Assembly (NCBI GenBank): GCA_965228425.1
Contig: OZ245815.1
Location: 2,542,001-2,606,000, forward strand
Direction: 5' to 3'
Length of the DNA: 64,000 nt
Origin: JAJFJD01 sp965228425
GTDB taxonomy: Bacteria; Pseudomonadota; Alphaproteobacteria; UBA8366
Shown: in pieces, positions 16,397 through 25,802 of the stretch
Layout of the letters: each line of letters begins with the position of its first letter
Numbering within the stretch: the first letter of the stretch is position 1
The notes under the pieces: model-generated
Told to the model about the DNA's origin: nothing
The model's database searches: none
What the model saw: only the letters and a program-made list of their open reading frames with translations
Program-made: the position numbers and the translations under genes

Positions 16397-16511
16397 AGTC
16401 ATCGCCCGCTGGCTGTGGAGTCGGATCCGCCGGTACGGAAGCGGTTGGGGTGCCGGTGTGATATGCTCCCGCATACTTTCGTTGAGCAGGTGAACTTTCC
16501 GATGGAATTGG

Positions 16512-17705
16512 GTGAAGCCCGTGAGTGACGGTCGGGTTGTGATCGCGGGCGCGGGTCCCGCCGGGCTTGTCAGTGCCACGATTCTCGCCCGGGCGGGCGT
16601 GTCCGTGATTGTCCTGGAATCCGAACCTACGCTGCCGCTGAACTTGCGGGCGTCCACCTTCCACCCGCCGACACTCGATATGCTGGACGACCTCGGTGCC
16701 GCGCAGCCGTTGATCGAGCAGGGGTTGAAAGCGCCGACGTTGCAATTTCGGGACCGGCCGACCGGTCTCATCGCACAATTCGACTTCGGCGACATTGCGG
16801 ATTTGACCCGGCATCCCTTCCGCGTTCAGTGCGAACAGTTTCGATTGAATCAGGTGCTGCTCGAAACACTGCGAACGATGCCGCAAGCGGATATCCGGTT
16901 CGGCGCCCGTGTTGTGGGGGTGGAGCAGGATGCGGAAAGCGCGACGGCGATCCTGGACCAAGGGCAACGGGTGCAGGGACAGTATCTCATCGGCGCGGAG
17001 GGCGCGAACAGCGCGGTGCGGGACTCGTCGGGCATCCAGTTTGACGGTTTCACATGGCCGGAGCGGTTCCTGGTACTCAGTACGCCATTCGATTTTTCCG
17101 AGCCGTTTCCCGACCTGTGCTGCGTCAACTATGTCGCCGATCCGGAAGAGTGGTATTTCCTTTTGAGGGTCCCGGGATTGTGGCGGGCCATGTTCCCGAC
17201 CGGCGCCGACGAGGACGACGAAAGCATCATGTCCGACGCAACGGCGCAGCGCAGGCTGCGGCGCGTCTTCGACAGCGGACAGCCCTACGACGTGAAGCAC
17301 AAGACGCTCTACCGCGTTCACCAGCGCGTCGCCGATCGCTATCGGGCGGGGCGCTGTTTTCTGGCCGGCGATGCGGCGCATATCAATAATCCGCTCGGCG
17401 GCATGGGGATGAATGGCGGCATTCACGACGCGCACAATCTCGCGAGCAAGCTTGTGCAGGTCCTCGCCGGAGACGCCGGGGACGACCTGCTGGACCGGTA
17501 CGAGAAGGAACGCCGGCCGGTGGCGCTGGAATACATCAACAAGCACACGATCCGGAACAAGCGGAACCTGGAAACGGATGATCCGGAAGAGCAGGCGTCC
17601 TTCCGGCGGGAGCTGCGCGAAACGAAATCCGATCCGGCGAAGACGCGGGACTATCTGAAGCGCGTGTCGATGATCGCCAGCCTCGAGCGGGCGGCGTCCA
17701 TCTAA
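16512..17705 (+). CDS. FAD-dependent aromatic monooxygenase (PHBH-type)
   Basis: The 397-residue class A flavin monooxygenase has an N-terminal dinucleotide site, VVIAGAGPAGLVSATILARAG (Gly13, Gly15, Gly18), then QYLIGAEGANSAVRDSSG, the DG motif with Glu in place of Asp, and the C-terminal FAD motif FLAGDAAHINNPLGGMGMNG. These are the three conserved motifs of NAD(P)H-dependent hydroxylases of the 4-hydroxybenzoate/phenol type. The start is GTG at 16512; a second GTG at 16521 is possible. It lies 87 bases upstream of a TauD-type dioxygenase gene on the same strand. Both are oxygenases and may serve one degradation route; the aromatic substrate is unknown. Confidence 0.87.
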   Translation: MKPVSDGRVVIAGAGPAGLVSATILARAGVSVIVLESEPTLPLNLRASTFHPPTLDMLDDLGAAQPLIEQGLKAPTLQFRDRPTGLIAQFDFGDIADLTRHPFRVQCEQFRLNQVLLETLRTMPQADIRFGARVVGVEQDAESATAILDQGQRVQGQYLIGAEGANSAVRDSSGIQFDGFTWPERFLVLSTPFDFSEPFPDLCCVNYVADPEEWYFLLRVPGLWRAMFPTGADEDDESIMSDATAQRRLRRVFDSGQPYDVKHKTLYRVHQRVADRYRAGRCFLAGDAAHINNPLGGMGMNGGIHDAHNLASKLVQVLAGDAGDDLLDRYEKERRPVALEYINKHTIRNKRNLETDDPEEQASFRRELRETKSDPAKTRDYLKRVSMIASLERAASI

Positions 17706-17792
17706 AGCGTCCCCCGGTGGTTTTGACCCGAATACCCCATCCGAAGATACTGAAGCTTGTGAAGAAAGCAGGCTGAAGACGGAGGAATCGGC

Positions 17793-18659
17793 GTGATGGA
17801 GAGCGGACGTCCAAACGGGTTGGCGACGCCGATTGCCGGTGCGCTTGGCGCCGATGTTCGGGGCATCGACATCTCCGAACCGCTGTCCGATGACGTGTGG
17901 GAGCCGCTCGCCGCTGCATTTCTTCAGCATAAGGTCCTGGCAATTCGGAACCAGACGCTCGATCCGTCGTCCTTCCTGGCTTTTGCCAAGCTTTGGGGCG
18001 ACGTCCATTTCTATCCTTATATGGACGGTTTGGCGGAAGAACCGGAGGTTTTCGAAATCCTTGCAAAGCCGGATGCGCGGCGGTTTTTCGGCAATCGTTG
18101 GCATTCCGATCAGATGTACGACCCCAATCCGGTCAAGGTCACGCTGCTCTACGCCAAGGACTTGCCTCCGGTTGGCGGCGATACGCTCTTCTCCAATCTG
18201 GAACTGGCGTATGAAAGCTTGTCCGACGGCATGAAGGCCATGCTGTCGGGGCTAAAGATCTACTGCGATGGCGCGGACAAGTCGCGGTACGGGGGCATGT
18301 CGCGCGAGCAATGGTATGCCAAGGGCGGCATGGCCGAGAAACTCAATGCGCCGGAGCAGGCGCCCGTCATCGGGATTCATCCCTTGGTCCGCACGCATCC
18401 GGAGACCGGCCGGAAGTGCCTCTATATCGGCGATCAGGTTCAACGCTTCGACGGCATGTCGGCGGAGGACAGCAAACCGCTGCTGGACTATCTGATGAAG
18501 CATATCCAGCGGCCGGAATTTACCTGCCGGGTGCGATGGGAACCGGGTACACTGGTGCTATGGGACAACCGCTGCACCTGTCACTATGCGGTTGCCGACT
18601 ATGCCGGGCACACGCGCCGCATGCATCGCGTGACGATTGCGGGCGACGCGCCGGTCTAG
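17793..18659 (+). CDS. TauD/TfdA-family 2-oxoglutarate-dependent dioxygenase
   Basis: The 288-residue protein has the Fe(II) facial triad: His104 and Asp106 in NRWHSDQMY, and His264 in CTCHYAVAD. Arg275/Arg276 in HTRRMHRV probably bind 2-oxoglutarate. The N-terminus GALGADVRGIDISEP and YAKDLPPVGGDTLF are classic TauD-family blocks. Members hydroxylate taurine, phenoxyacetates, alkyl sulfates and many other acids. The start is GTG at 17793 directly followed by an ATG at 17796, both served by GGAGG. It resembles the fragment at the left edge and the second TauD copy near 58 kb, so the window holds three members. Confidence 0.9.
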   Translation: MMESGRPNGLATPIAGALGADVRGIDISEPLSDDVWEPLAAAFLQHKVLAIRNQTLDPSSFLAFAKLWGDVHFYPYMDGLAEEPEVFEILAKPDARRFFGNRWHSDQMYDPNPVKVTLLYAKDLPPVGGDTLFSNLELAYESLSDGMKAMLSGLKIYCDGADKSRYGGMSREQWYAKGGMAEKLNAPEQAPVIGIHPLVRTHPETGRKCLYIGDQVQRFDGMSAEDSKPLLDYLMKHIQRPEFTCRVRWEPGTLVLWDNRCTCHYAVADYAGHTRRMHRVTIAGDAPV

Positions 18660-18704
18660 GGGGACGATACGGGAAAACGGCGCGGGGGCTCGGGGGGCTT
18701 CGCG

Positions 18705-19766
18705 ATGAACCGGACGTTATTCGCCTTTTGCATGACGGTCACCGTGCTCGGCGCGGCATGGCTGATCTACGACATTTTCCTGCGGGCGCCGGCGGCGGAC
18801 TATTCCGCGCAACTCGGCAAAGCCGGCCCGCACAACGAGACCCGCCGGCTGCAGAACCTCCCGCTGGATATCGTTTTCGAGCAAAACCGGTCCCGTGTGA
18901 TCGCATGGCAGGACGACGGCAACATCCACGCCTGGGATACGGACACCGGTAAATCCCGGCTGATTGTCTGGACTGAATCGCTTTTCGCCTATTGCCGGGC
19001 ACGCGAACTGCTCTTGATCAATGCCAGCAACAATGTCGTCCTGGTCGATGTCGCTTCGAACGCGAAGCGCCATGTGGTCAGTGGCGCGTACGACCACGCG
19101 GCGTGGAGTAAGGATTGCTCTAGCTTCGCCATTGCGGGCGAGGGCTCCCGGACGGTGGAGGTCTGGAAATCCGATACCGCGACGAAATATGCCTCCGCGG
19201 CGACCAAAATGTCGGTACGCAACGGGTTGGCCATGTCGAACAATGGGCAGTATGTGGCGGCGGCAACGGGTACTTACAGCGAAGAAACCGATCCCATCGG
19301 CCGCCGGAAAGGGCATAGGACCGCTCTGGAAATTTTCGAGGTGTCCGGCGAGTCACAGATGACACGCACCGCATCGTTGAAGGACCCCGAAACCATCCTC
19401 GGCATGTGGAAAATGGCTTTCGCGCCGGATGGACAGGCGTTGATCGTTGGGTCGCAGGTCGACGGCAAGTCGGGCCTGCGTACCATCCGGCCGCAGACCG
19501 GCGATGTGTCGTGGCAGCAGAACGGTTTCAAGTCCTATTGGGTCCGGGCGGTGGCGGTTTCGCCGAACGGTCAACTGGCGGTTTCGGGTGATGAGAAGGG
19601 TTTGTTACGGGGCTGGGACGTGGAAACCGGCGAACGACTTTTCGAGCGCCGCACCGGTCTGGTCATTCAGTCCTTGGCTTTCTCGGAAGACGGCAACTCG
19701 CTGGCGATGGCGCTTTGGGATTCCACCATCGGGTTGCTGAACGTGCCGGAGTTGTTGCACCGATAG
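18705..19766 (+). CDS. Membrane-anchored WD40/YVTN-type beta-propeller protein
   Basis: The 353-residue protein has one N-terminal membrane segment (FAFCMTVTVLGAAWLIYDIFL) and then a series of blade-like repeats with W-D endings: NIHAWDTDTGKS, SKDCSSFAIAGEGSRTVEVWKSD, SPNGQLAVSGDEKGLLRGWDVETGERL and SEDGNSLAMALWDSTIGL. These are WD40 repeats forming a propeller, probably in the periplasm or facing outside from the anchor. Such proteins act as scaffolds; the partner is unknown. It follows the dioxygenase gene by 45 bases. Confidence 0.75.
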   Translation: MNRTLFAFCMTVTVLGAAWLIYDIFLRAPAADYSAQLGKAGPHNETRRLQNLPLDIVFEQNRSRVIAWQDDGNIHAWDTDTGKSRLIVWTESLFAYCRARELLLINASNNVVLVDVASNAKRHVVSGAYDHAAWSKDCSSFAIAGEGSRTVEVWKSDTATKYASAATKMSVRNGLAMSNNGQYVAAATGTYSEETDPIGRRKGHRTALEIFEVSGESQMTRTASLKDPETILGMWKMAFAPDGQALIVGSQVDGKSGLRTIRPQTGDVSWQQNGFKSYWVRAVAVSPNGQLAVSGDEKGLLRGWDVETGERLFERRTGLVIQSLAFSEDGNSLAMALWDSTIGLLNVPELLHR

Positions 19767-19786
19767 CGGCAACCGGCGTGATCGTG

Positions 19787-20203
19787 TTATCCGGCGAAAA
19801 GTCGGTCGAACAGAGGCTCCAGCTTGCTGCGCGTCGTTCCGAATTTTCCGATGTGGAATTGGGCGATCCGGGCGTCGTATTCGACGAGCCCAATCTGTTT
19901 CCCGCGGTCGAAGATCTTGATTTCCGCGAAATTCAGATACATGGCCATGTCCCAGGTCCACCGCGCGACATAGTTACCGTGATATCGGCAGCCCTTGGGT
20001 CGCGCACCGGCGTATGCCGTTGCCTTTACGCCGTGGCGCTCGAACTGATGGATGATTTCCGGCAGGAATCCCGACATATGGACCGCCTCGTTCGTTCTGA
20101 GGCAGATCTGCGTCATCTTGGAGACGGACAGCGGTTCGACCCGGTCGTTGATCGAACAGGATGTCAACAGGAGCAATCCTAAGGTAAGCGCGGCCTTTCG
20201 CAT
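19787..20203 (-). CDS. Sbal_3080-family-like lipoprotein
   Basis: The 138-residue protein has a lipoprotein signal peptide with lipobox LLTSC (Cys16), so it is anchored to a membrane after processing. The mature part shows QICLRTNEAVHMSGFLPEII, a Cys in KGCRYHGNYVARW, and WTWDMAMYLNFAEIKIFD, which fit the Sbal_3080 lipoprotein pattern of a small alpha/beta domain. Two further Cys could form a disulfide. The function of the family is not known. It stands just after the WD40 gene in convergent orientation, with 20 bases between the stops. Confidence 0.7.
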   Translation of the reverse strand: MRKAALTLGLLLLTSCSINDRVEPLSVSKMTQICLRTNEAVHMSGFLPEIIHQFERHGVKATAYAGARPKGCRYHGNYVARWTWDMAMYLNFAEIKIFDRGKQIGLVEYDARIAQFHIGKFGTTRSKLEPLFDRLFAG

Positions 20204-20246
20204 GTATCGGTCTCCGCCGTGCGGTCATTTCTGGAAAGATCCAAGA

Positions 20247-20567
20247 CTAGAATGAATCGGGCCGCAGAACTTCCACGTCGGCCAGTGTGACGATCCCCAT
20301 TTGCCGGTCGAGGACTTCGCGCACCATTTTGAGAACGGCGCCGACCTTTTCGCCGTCCAGTACAATCAAGACCTGCACCATGCGGCCGGCGTCCGAGGAG
20401 AGGGAGTCGCGTCGCCACGATCCGGCGGCGCCCTTGCCGCCGAGCGCGGGGAGGACCGTGTAGCCGGGCACGTCGAGGCCATCCAACTTCTCCAAAAGCC
20501 GGCTCAGATACGGCGCTTCGATAATGATCGAGAGCCGCTTTTTCGGGTAGGTCTGAAAATCCGCCAT
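20247..20567 (-). CDS. PII-like signalling protein (SbtB-like) paired with bicarbonate transporter
   Basis: The 106-residue protein has the PII ferredoxin-like layout: KRLSIIIEAPYLSRLLEKLD (strand and helix), a T-loop-like GYTVLPALGGKGAAGSWRRD, VQVLIVLDGEKVGAVLKMV and a terminal DVEVLRPDSF. The gene starts 10 bases after the SbtA-like permease gene, the usual arrangement in cyanobacteria where SbtB binds and inhibits SbtA in response to adenine nucleotides. The C-terminal Cys-containing loop of cyanobacterial SbtB is absent. Regulation of the neighbouring transporter is inferred from context. Confidence 0.8.
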   Translation of the reverse strand: MADFQTYPKKRLSIIIEAPYLSRLLEKLDGLDVPGYTVLPALGGKGAAGSWRRDSLSSDAGRMVQVLIVLDGEKVGAVLKMVREVLDRQMGIVTLADVEVLRPDSF

Positions 20568-20577
20568 GTCGAGGCTC

Positions 20578-21546
20578 CTAGGAAAGCCAACCAGCCAGAG
20601 TGATGTAGAACGGTATGCCGATCGTCAGATTGAACGGGAAGGTTACCGCAAGCGATAGGGTCAGGTAGAGCGACGGTTTCGCTTCCGGCAACGCCAGGCG
20701 CATTGCTGCCGGAACCGCGATATAGGATGCACTCGCCGTCAGAACGGATAGCATCGCGATCCCGCCCCGGTCGAGCCCGATGAGCGTCGCCGCCAATGCC
20801 CCGAGCACACCGCCGACTACCGGCATGTACAAGCCGAACAGAAGCAGCGTCGGCGACAAGGTCCTGCCCACGTGGCGTAGCTCGCGGCCAGCGACGAGCC
20901 CCATGTCCAACAGAAACAGGCACAAAACGCCTTTGAACGGATCGATGATGAAGGGGGCGACATCGTCGTAGCCGCGTTGCCCGGTCGCCATGCCGATCGC
21001 GAAGGCGCCAATCAGCAGCACCACGGACCCGTTCAACAGGACTTCGCGCCAGGGCGTCGGCTGCGTCCGGCCGCCGTTCCGCGTCCCGCGGCGTGCTAGC
21101 CACAGGGCGGTAATGATAGCCGGAACTTCCATGGCTGCGGCCGCAGCGACCATGATTCCGGGATAGACGATTTCCGCTACGTTCAACGCCGCGGTCGCGG
21201 CGATAAAGGTGACGATGGAGATGGATCCGTAATGCGCCGCGATGGCGGCCTGATCGACCCGGGATAGTTTCGTCGTCGTCTTGAGCAGGGCGAAGGCGAT
21301 CAGCGGGATTACGAAGCTCAGGGCGACGGCCATACCGATGACGCGCACAAGGTCGAGGCCGAGCCCATGTTCCCCGGCCGCAACACCGCCCTTGAAGCCG
21401 ATGGCAAGCATCAGGTACAGCGAGAGAGCCTTGGCGACGGCTTCCGGGATCGCCAATTCGGAACGCGCCAGCGCCGCAAACACGCCCAGCGCAAAAAACA
21501 GAACGGGCGGCGAAATCAGATTTTGCGCAGCAAGTGTCAGGTCCAA
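20578..21546 (-). CDS. Sodium-dependent bicarbonate transport family permease (SbtA-like)
   Basis: The 322-residue inner-membrane protein has about ten hydrophobic segments arranged as two inverted halves. Conserved stretches include LMLAIGFKGGVAAGEHG, AHYGSISIVTFIAA, MEVPAIITALWLARR and SASYIAVPAAMRLALPEAKPSLYLTLSLAVTFPFN, all typical of the SbtA family (formerly DUF897). The start is a TTG at 21546 with AAGGA upstream. In cyanobacteria SbtA is a high-affinity Na+/HCO3- symporter; in heterotrophs the substrate is less certain. The PII-like gene next to it supports a regulated inorganic-carbon role. Confidence 0.87.
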   Translation of the reverse strand: MDLTLAAQNLISPPVLFFALGVFAALARSELAIPEAVAKALSLYLMLAIGFKGGVAAGEHGLGLDLVRVIGMAVALSFVIPLIAFALLKTTTKLSRVDQAAIAAHYGSISIVTFIAATAALNVAEIVYPGIMVAAAAAMEVPAIITALWLARRGTRNGGRTQPTPWREVLLNGSVVLLIGAFAIGMATGQRGYDDVAPFIIDPFKGVLCLFLLDMGLVAGRELRHVGRTLSPTLLLFGLYMPVVGGVLGALAATLIGLDRGGIAMLSVLTASASYIAVPAAMRLALPEAKPSLYLTLSLAVTFPFNLTIGIPFYITLAGWLS

Positions 21547-21646
21547 GTCGGAGGATCCTTGAAGAATGTCATGGAAGGGGCGGCTGACTTTGCCTTTCCG
21601 ATATAATGCGCTGCGCCCGGCGGTAAACTCAATTCGTTAGGAATTT

Positions 21647-23635
21647 CTACTCGTGCTGCCGGATTTGCGGATGATCCGCCGCGATGGCGGCGAAGGCGGC
21701 GCGCACCGTTTCTGCCCCGCCGGTGTCCGCCGCGTTCATCGTGTCGAATATCCGCGACTTCACGAAGAATCGCCAATGTACCGGCAAGTTTGCCAGGATT
21801 GCCGTCAATTCGTCATAGGCATCTCGCGTCCAGCGTTCTTCGTAGTCCTCCCGCTCGGGCCCGAAGTTAAAATGGCCGCGCGGTGGACCGGCGTTCCGCA
21901 ATTCCGCGCGCAGCGATTCGGTTTCGGCGGTATTCACCGCACCATCGGCGATCACGACGCCGTAGTCGGCGCGTGCCGCCTGCATCGACACGCAGCCGCG
22001 TTCCACGTCGCGCAGCACCCGGTCTGGCTCGCGGTCCAGCGGATTGCCACGGCCGCCGCCGCCGGGGCCATAGAATCGCAGCACGTCGCCGGGTTCGGCG
22101 GTCAGCGTGTCCTGATTGCCGAGGATTTCTTCTTTCGGCGTATCCGGATTCCGGATGAAGTTCGACGGTCGGCCCGCCTTGCCGCCCAGTATGCCCCACG
22201 GACGAAAGCGGGTGCGGTCGCGGTTGCGTGCGGTGATCCGCGTACCAGGCGAGAAAACCTTGAATTCCAGCCAAGTGCCGAGGCCGCCACGGTTTTCGCC
22301 GGCGCCGCCGGAATCGGGCGAGAGGCCGTAGCGCATAATTTCGATCGGGACTTCGGCCTCGATCAATTCGACCGGCGTGTTCTTAAGATAGGACGCATCC
22401 GCGCCGGAACCGTCGGGCCCGTCCGCATGCGGCATCCCGCCCGCGCCGCCGACGACGGGATCGATCGCGGCGATGATGCGCCGACCGCTCTTGTTGTCGG
22501 TGGTCATCACGTTGACGATCGAACTGGACCCGGCCGGGGCGGCCGGCATGCGGTCGGGAATGGCGAGTCCGAATGCGCCGAAGACCAGACTGCGCAGCCG
22601 CCCGCAGGTCAGGCTCCGCATGCCGACGGCGGCGGGATATTCCGGGTTCACCACGGTGCCCTTCGGCAGAATGCAGGTGAACGGCCGGGTCAGGCCGCAG
22701 TTCAGCATGATGTTGGGGTTCAGCGTGTAAAGGACGTAGTAGACGCCCACCAGCATCAGCGTGTGATGGGCGAACCCGCCGGTCGGCACGTTGATCGACG
22801 ACGTGAGTTGCGGGTCCGAACCGGTGAAGTCCAAGGTCGCGCTATCGCCGTCGATGGTGAGGGTGAGCGCCAACCGGCACGGGTTGCGTTCGCTGTCCGA
22901 ATCTTCGTCCGTGTAATCGGAGAAGAAGTATTCGCCGTCGGGCATGCCGCGCAGAATTTCGCGCGCCTGATGTTCCGCGTAATCCATCAGGTCTTCGACG
23001 CCCTGATGGAACGTCTCGACGCCGAATTTGGCGACCATCTCCTTGACCTTGCGCTCGCCGGTGTTCATCGCGCCGACGAACGCTTTCAGGTCGCCCCAGT
23101 TCTGTTCCGGTTGGCGGACGTTGGTCATCATCACGTCCAGCAGTTCCCGGTTCAGTTCGCCGCGCTTGTACAGCTTGCAGGGCGTGAAGCGGATCCCTTC
23201 CTGGTGAATTTCGACCAGGCTGCGCGACAGGCTGGCCGGCACCGCACCGCCGATGTCCGTGTTGTGAATGTGGCCGCAGGAAAACGCGACCAATTCGCCC
23301 TCGTGGAAGATCGGCTTCCACATATGCAGGTCCGGCGAATGCGTCGATACGTAGCCGCTATAGGGATCGTTGGTGAAGGCAATATCGCCTTCCTCGTAGC
23401 CGTCGTCGACCAGGTCCAGCGCGTTGCCGTAATCGAGGCCGGGAAACCAGGTTGCGCCGAGATCGAGCGGGATGGCGAAGGTCTTCCCGGCCGGGGTCAG
23501 CAGGCCGATGGTGAAATCCTCGGTTTCCTTCACGAAGGTGGAATGCGCCGTCCGGTACAGTGTGTAGGCCATGCTCTCGGTCGCGGCGCGGCAATGGTTC
23601 GCGAGGATTTCGAGCGTCACCTTGTCGATCGCCAT
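21647..23635 (-). CDS. Hydantoinase B/oxoprolinase family protein
   Basis: The 662-residue protein has the HyuB features: VTLEILANHCRAATESMAYTLYRTAHSTFVKE at the N-terminus, AFTNDPYSGYVSTHSPDLHMWKPIF, CGHIHNTDIGGAVPASLSR with probable metal-binding His, and GPGGGGRGNPLDREPDRV at the C-terminus. It forms the B subunit of ATP-dependent hydantoinase/5-oxoprolinase/acetone carboxylase-like enzymes. The ATG at 23635 lies one base beyond the stop of the HyuA gene, and HyuA precedes it. The longer in-frame start at 23674 would overlap HyuA and is not used. Exact substrate unknown. Confidence 0.92.
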   Translation of the reverse strand: MAIDKVTLEILANHCRAATESMAYTLYRTAHSTFVKETEDFTIGLLTPAGKTFAIPLDLGATWFPGLDYGNALDLVDDGYEEGDIAFTNDPYSGYVSTHSPDLHMWKPIFHEGELVAFSCGHIHNTDIGGAVPASLSRSLVEIHQEGIRFTPCKLYKRGELNRELLDVMMTNVRQPEQNWGDLKAFVGAMNTGERKVKEMVAKFGVETFHQGVEDLMDYAEHQAREILRGMPDGEYFFSDYTDEDSDSERNPCRLALTLTIDGDSATLDFTGSDPQLTSSINVPTGGFAHHTLMLVGVYYVLYTLNPNIMLNCGLTRPFTCILPKGTVVNPEYPAAVGMRSLTCGRLRSLVFGAFGLAIPDRMPAAPAGSSSIVNVMTTDNKSGRRIIAAIDPVVGGAGGMPHADGPDGSGADASYLKNTPVELIEAEVPIEIMRYGLSPDSGGAGENRGGLGTWLEFKVFSPGTRITARNRDRTRFRPWGILGGKAGRPSNFIRNPDTPKEEILGNQDTLTAEPGDVLRFYGPGGGGRGNPLDREPDRVLRDVERGCVSMQAARADYGVVIADGAVNTAETESLRAELRNAGPPRGHFNFGPEREDYEERWTRDAYDELTAILANLPVHWRFFVKSRIFDTMNAADTGGAETVRAAFAAIAADHPQIRQHE

Positions 23636-23636
23636 C

Positions 23637-25682
23637 TCAGGACTCCTCCTGCCATTCGAGCATGATGCTGCCATGTATATCGACCGTTCCCGTGAAGCCG
23701 TCGGGGATGCAGCTCGTCGTATCGGATTGCGCGATCACGGCGGGACCGTCGAGCGTTTGCCCGGCAGATAGCCGGTCGCGTTCATAAAGCGGCACGGCGA
23801 TGCGCTCGCCGCCGAACCACACCTCGATGTCGCGGGCGGGATTCGCCGGCTCGCCGGCATGCGGCAGCGCCTTCAGTGTCGGTTTTTCGATGGTGCCCGC
23901 GACGACGAGCCGCAGGTTCATGATCTGCACCTCCGCGTGCGTGTCGCTGAAGGCATAGACCTCGTCGTGACGCCGATGGAAAGCGTCGAGAATGGCCGCG
24001 AGGTCGCCGTTGACCAGCCAGTCCGGCTCGAGCGGCACCTCGATCTCGAAGGACTGGCCCGTATAGCGCATGTCCGCGGAAGGGTGCAGGGTATGGGTGC
24101 CCGCGTGATGCTGTTCGCCGTGCAGCCAGTCCAGCGCGCGGCCCGACAACTCCTCGAAATCCGCTGGGATGGTGCCGATGGCGTCGTCTGCGGTGGCGAA
24201 GACGGTCTTGACGAAGTCGTTTCGGATATCGGCGACCAAGCCGCCGAGGGCGCTGGTCACGCCGGGCGTCGTCGGGATGACGACCTGCCGCATCTGCAGT
24301 TCCTTGGCGAGGAAGCAGCCGAGCATCGGCCCCGCACCGCCGAAGGTGACGAGCGCAAAGTCGCGCAGGTCGATGCCGTAGCGCGCGGTGAGTTTGTTTA
24401 TCTCCATATACATGCCCGACACGGCAACCTGGATGATCGCCTCGGCGGTTTCTTCGACGCCACGGCCGAGGGTATCCGCGAGGGTGCCGATGGTTTCGCG
24501 CGCCTTGTCGATGTCGAGGCTCACGGAGTCATAGGCGAGAGCGTGGTGGCCGAGGAAGCCGCAGACGGCGAAGGCGTCGGTAATGGTCGGCCGGTCGCCG
24601 CCTTGCCCGTAGCAGGCAGGGCCGGGGTCGGATCCGGCGCTCTCCGGCCCGACCTTCAGCACGCCGAATTCGTCGACCCGCGCAATCGACCCGCCGCCGT
24701 CGCCGATCGACGTGACCGAGACGGAGGGGATGTAGAGCGGGAACTCGCCGATCTTCTCGCCCATACCGTATTGCGGGGCACCGTCGATCACCACGGCGAC
24801 GTCGGCGCTCGTCCCGCCGATATCCAGCGTGATGGCGTTCTCGACCCCGCAGGACCGCGCCACGAACGCACCGCCGATAACGCCGGACGCGGTGCCGGAC
24901 AGCACCATGTTGACGCAGGAAGTCTTGCCGAGTTCGGCGCTCATGACGCCGCCGTTCGACTTGGTCACCAGCGGTTCGGCGGTGACACCGCTATCCTTGA
25001 GCGCGGCTTGTAAGGAGCCGAGATACGCCGCGACCCGTGGATGGACATAACCGTTGATGATCGCCGTGGTGGTCCGCTCGTATTCGCGGATCACCGGCCA
25101 GATTTCATGCGATGTGAAGACGAATAGGTCCGGTGCGTCGCGGCGGATGATCGCCGCAACCTGTTCTTCGTGCGCCGGGTTGCGCCAGCCATGCAGCAGC
25201 GACACAATCACGCCATCGACACCGCGCGCCTGTGCTCGGTCCAGCGCATCGCGCACGCTCTCGGGATCGAGCGGCGTAAGGATGCTGCCGTCGGCGCGGA
25301 TGCGCTCTTTGAGACCGAAGACGCGGTCGCGGGTGACCAATGGTTCCGGCCGGGTCGAAAACAGACTGTAGGATTCCGGCATCCGCAGCCGCGCCACTTC
25401 CAGCACGTCGGAGAAATTCTCCGTCGTGAACAGCGCCATCCTGGCGCCTTTCCGCTGGATCACGGTGTTCACGCCGACCGTCGTGCCGTGGATGAAGCTC
25501 TCGACCGCGGCCGGATCGATCCCGTATTTCTCCGAAAGGCGGCGCATGCCTTCGATGACTTCCGCGCCCGGGTCGGCCGGGGTGGTCAACACCTTCAGCG
25601 TCGATAGCTCCTGCGTCGCCGTGTCGAAGACGCAGAAATCGATGAAGGTGCCGCCGATATCGACGCCGACGCGATACGCCAT
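23637..25682 (-). CDS. Hydantoinase/oxoprolinase A-subunit family protein
   Basis: The 681-residue protein starts MAYRVGVDIGGTFIDFCVFD, the phosphate-binding loop of the ASKHA-type hydantoinase A subunit. It continues with FIHGTTVGVNTVIQRKGARM, LDIGGTSADVAVV, SIGDGGGSIARVDEFGVLKVGPESAGSDPGPACYG and FGGAGPMLGCFLAKEL, all signature blocks. With HyuB it opens cyclic amides such as hydantoins or 5-oxoproline using ATP. The start at 25682 is set by the domain; an upstream in-frame extension to 25964 runs through the divergent kinase gene and is rejected. No hydantoin transporter or racemase is adjacent. Confidence 0.93.
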   Translation of the reverse strand: MAYRVGVDIGGTFIDFCVFDTATQELSTLKVLTTPADPGAEVIEGMRRLSEKYGIDPAAVESFIHGTTVGVNTVIQRKGARMALFTTENFSDVLEVARLRMPESYSLFSTRPEPLVTRDRVFGLKERIRADGSILTPLDPESVRDALDRAQARGVDGVIVSLLHGWRNPAHEEQVAAIIRRDAPDLFVFTSHEIWPVIREYERTTTAIINGYVHPRVAAYLGSLQAALKDSGVTAEPLVTKSNGGVMSAELGKTSCVNMVLSGTASGVIGGAFVARSCGVENAITLDIGGTSADVAVVIDGAPQYGMGEKIGEFPLYIPSVSVTSIGDGGGSIARVDEFGVLKVGPESAGSDPGPACYGQGGDRPTITDAFAVCGFLGHHALAYDSVSLDIDKARETIGTLADTLGRGVEETAEAIIQVAVSGMYMEINKLTARYGIDLRDFALVTFGGAGPMLGCFLAKELQMRQVVIPTTPGVTSALGGLVADIRNDFVKTVFATADDAIGTIPADFEELSGRALDWLHGEQHHAGTHTLHPSADMRYTGQSFEIEVPLEPDWLVNGDLAAILDAFHRRHDEVYAFSDTHAEVQIMNLRLVVAGTIEKPTLKALPHAGEPANPARDIEVWFGGERIAVPLYERDRLSAGQTLDGPAVIAQSDTTSCIPDGFTGTVDIHGSIMLEWQEES

Positions 25683-25802
25683 GAAACGGGATCTCTTCCA
25701 AGCTAGGCGTTCTGCCCGCGGCCAGGAGGGCCAGGGTGAGGGTTCAGGATACGGTATACGCGGATCATCGCAAATGTGCGGTGGTCCCCTATACTGCGCG
25801 CT

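Noticed and set aside
16821..17128. Frameshift in the FAD monooxygenase because several open frames overlap
   Set aside because: The main frame is intact with all three flavin motifs in order.
21653..23665. 670-codon open frame on the plus strand opposite hyuB, and similar long antisense frames at 23859-25013 and 39295-40536
   Set aside because: They mirror well-matched genes on the other strand, as GC-rich third-position bias makes long shadow frames; they contain no recognisable domain.
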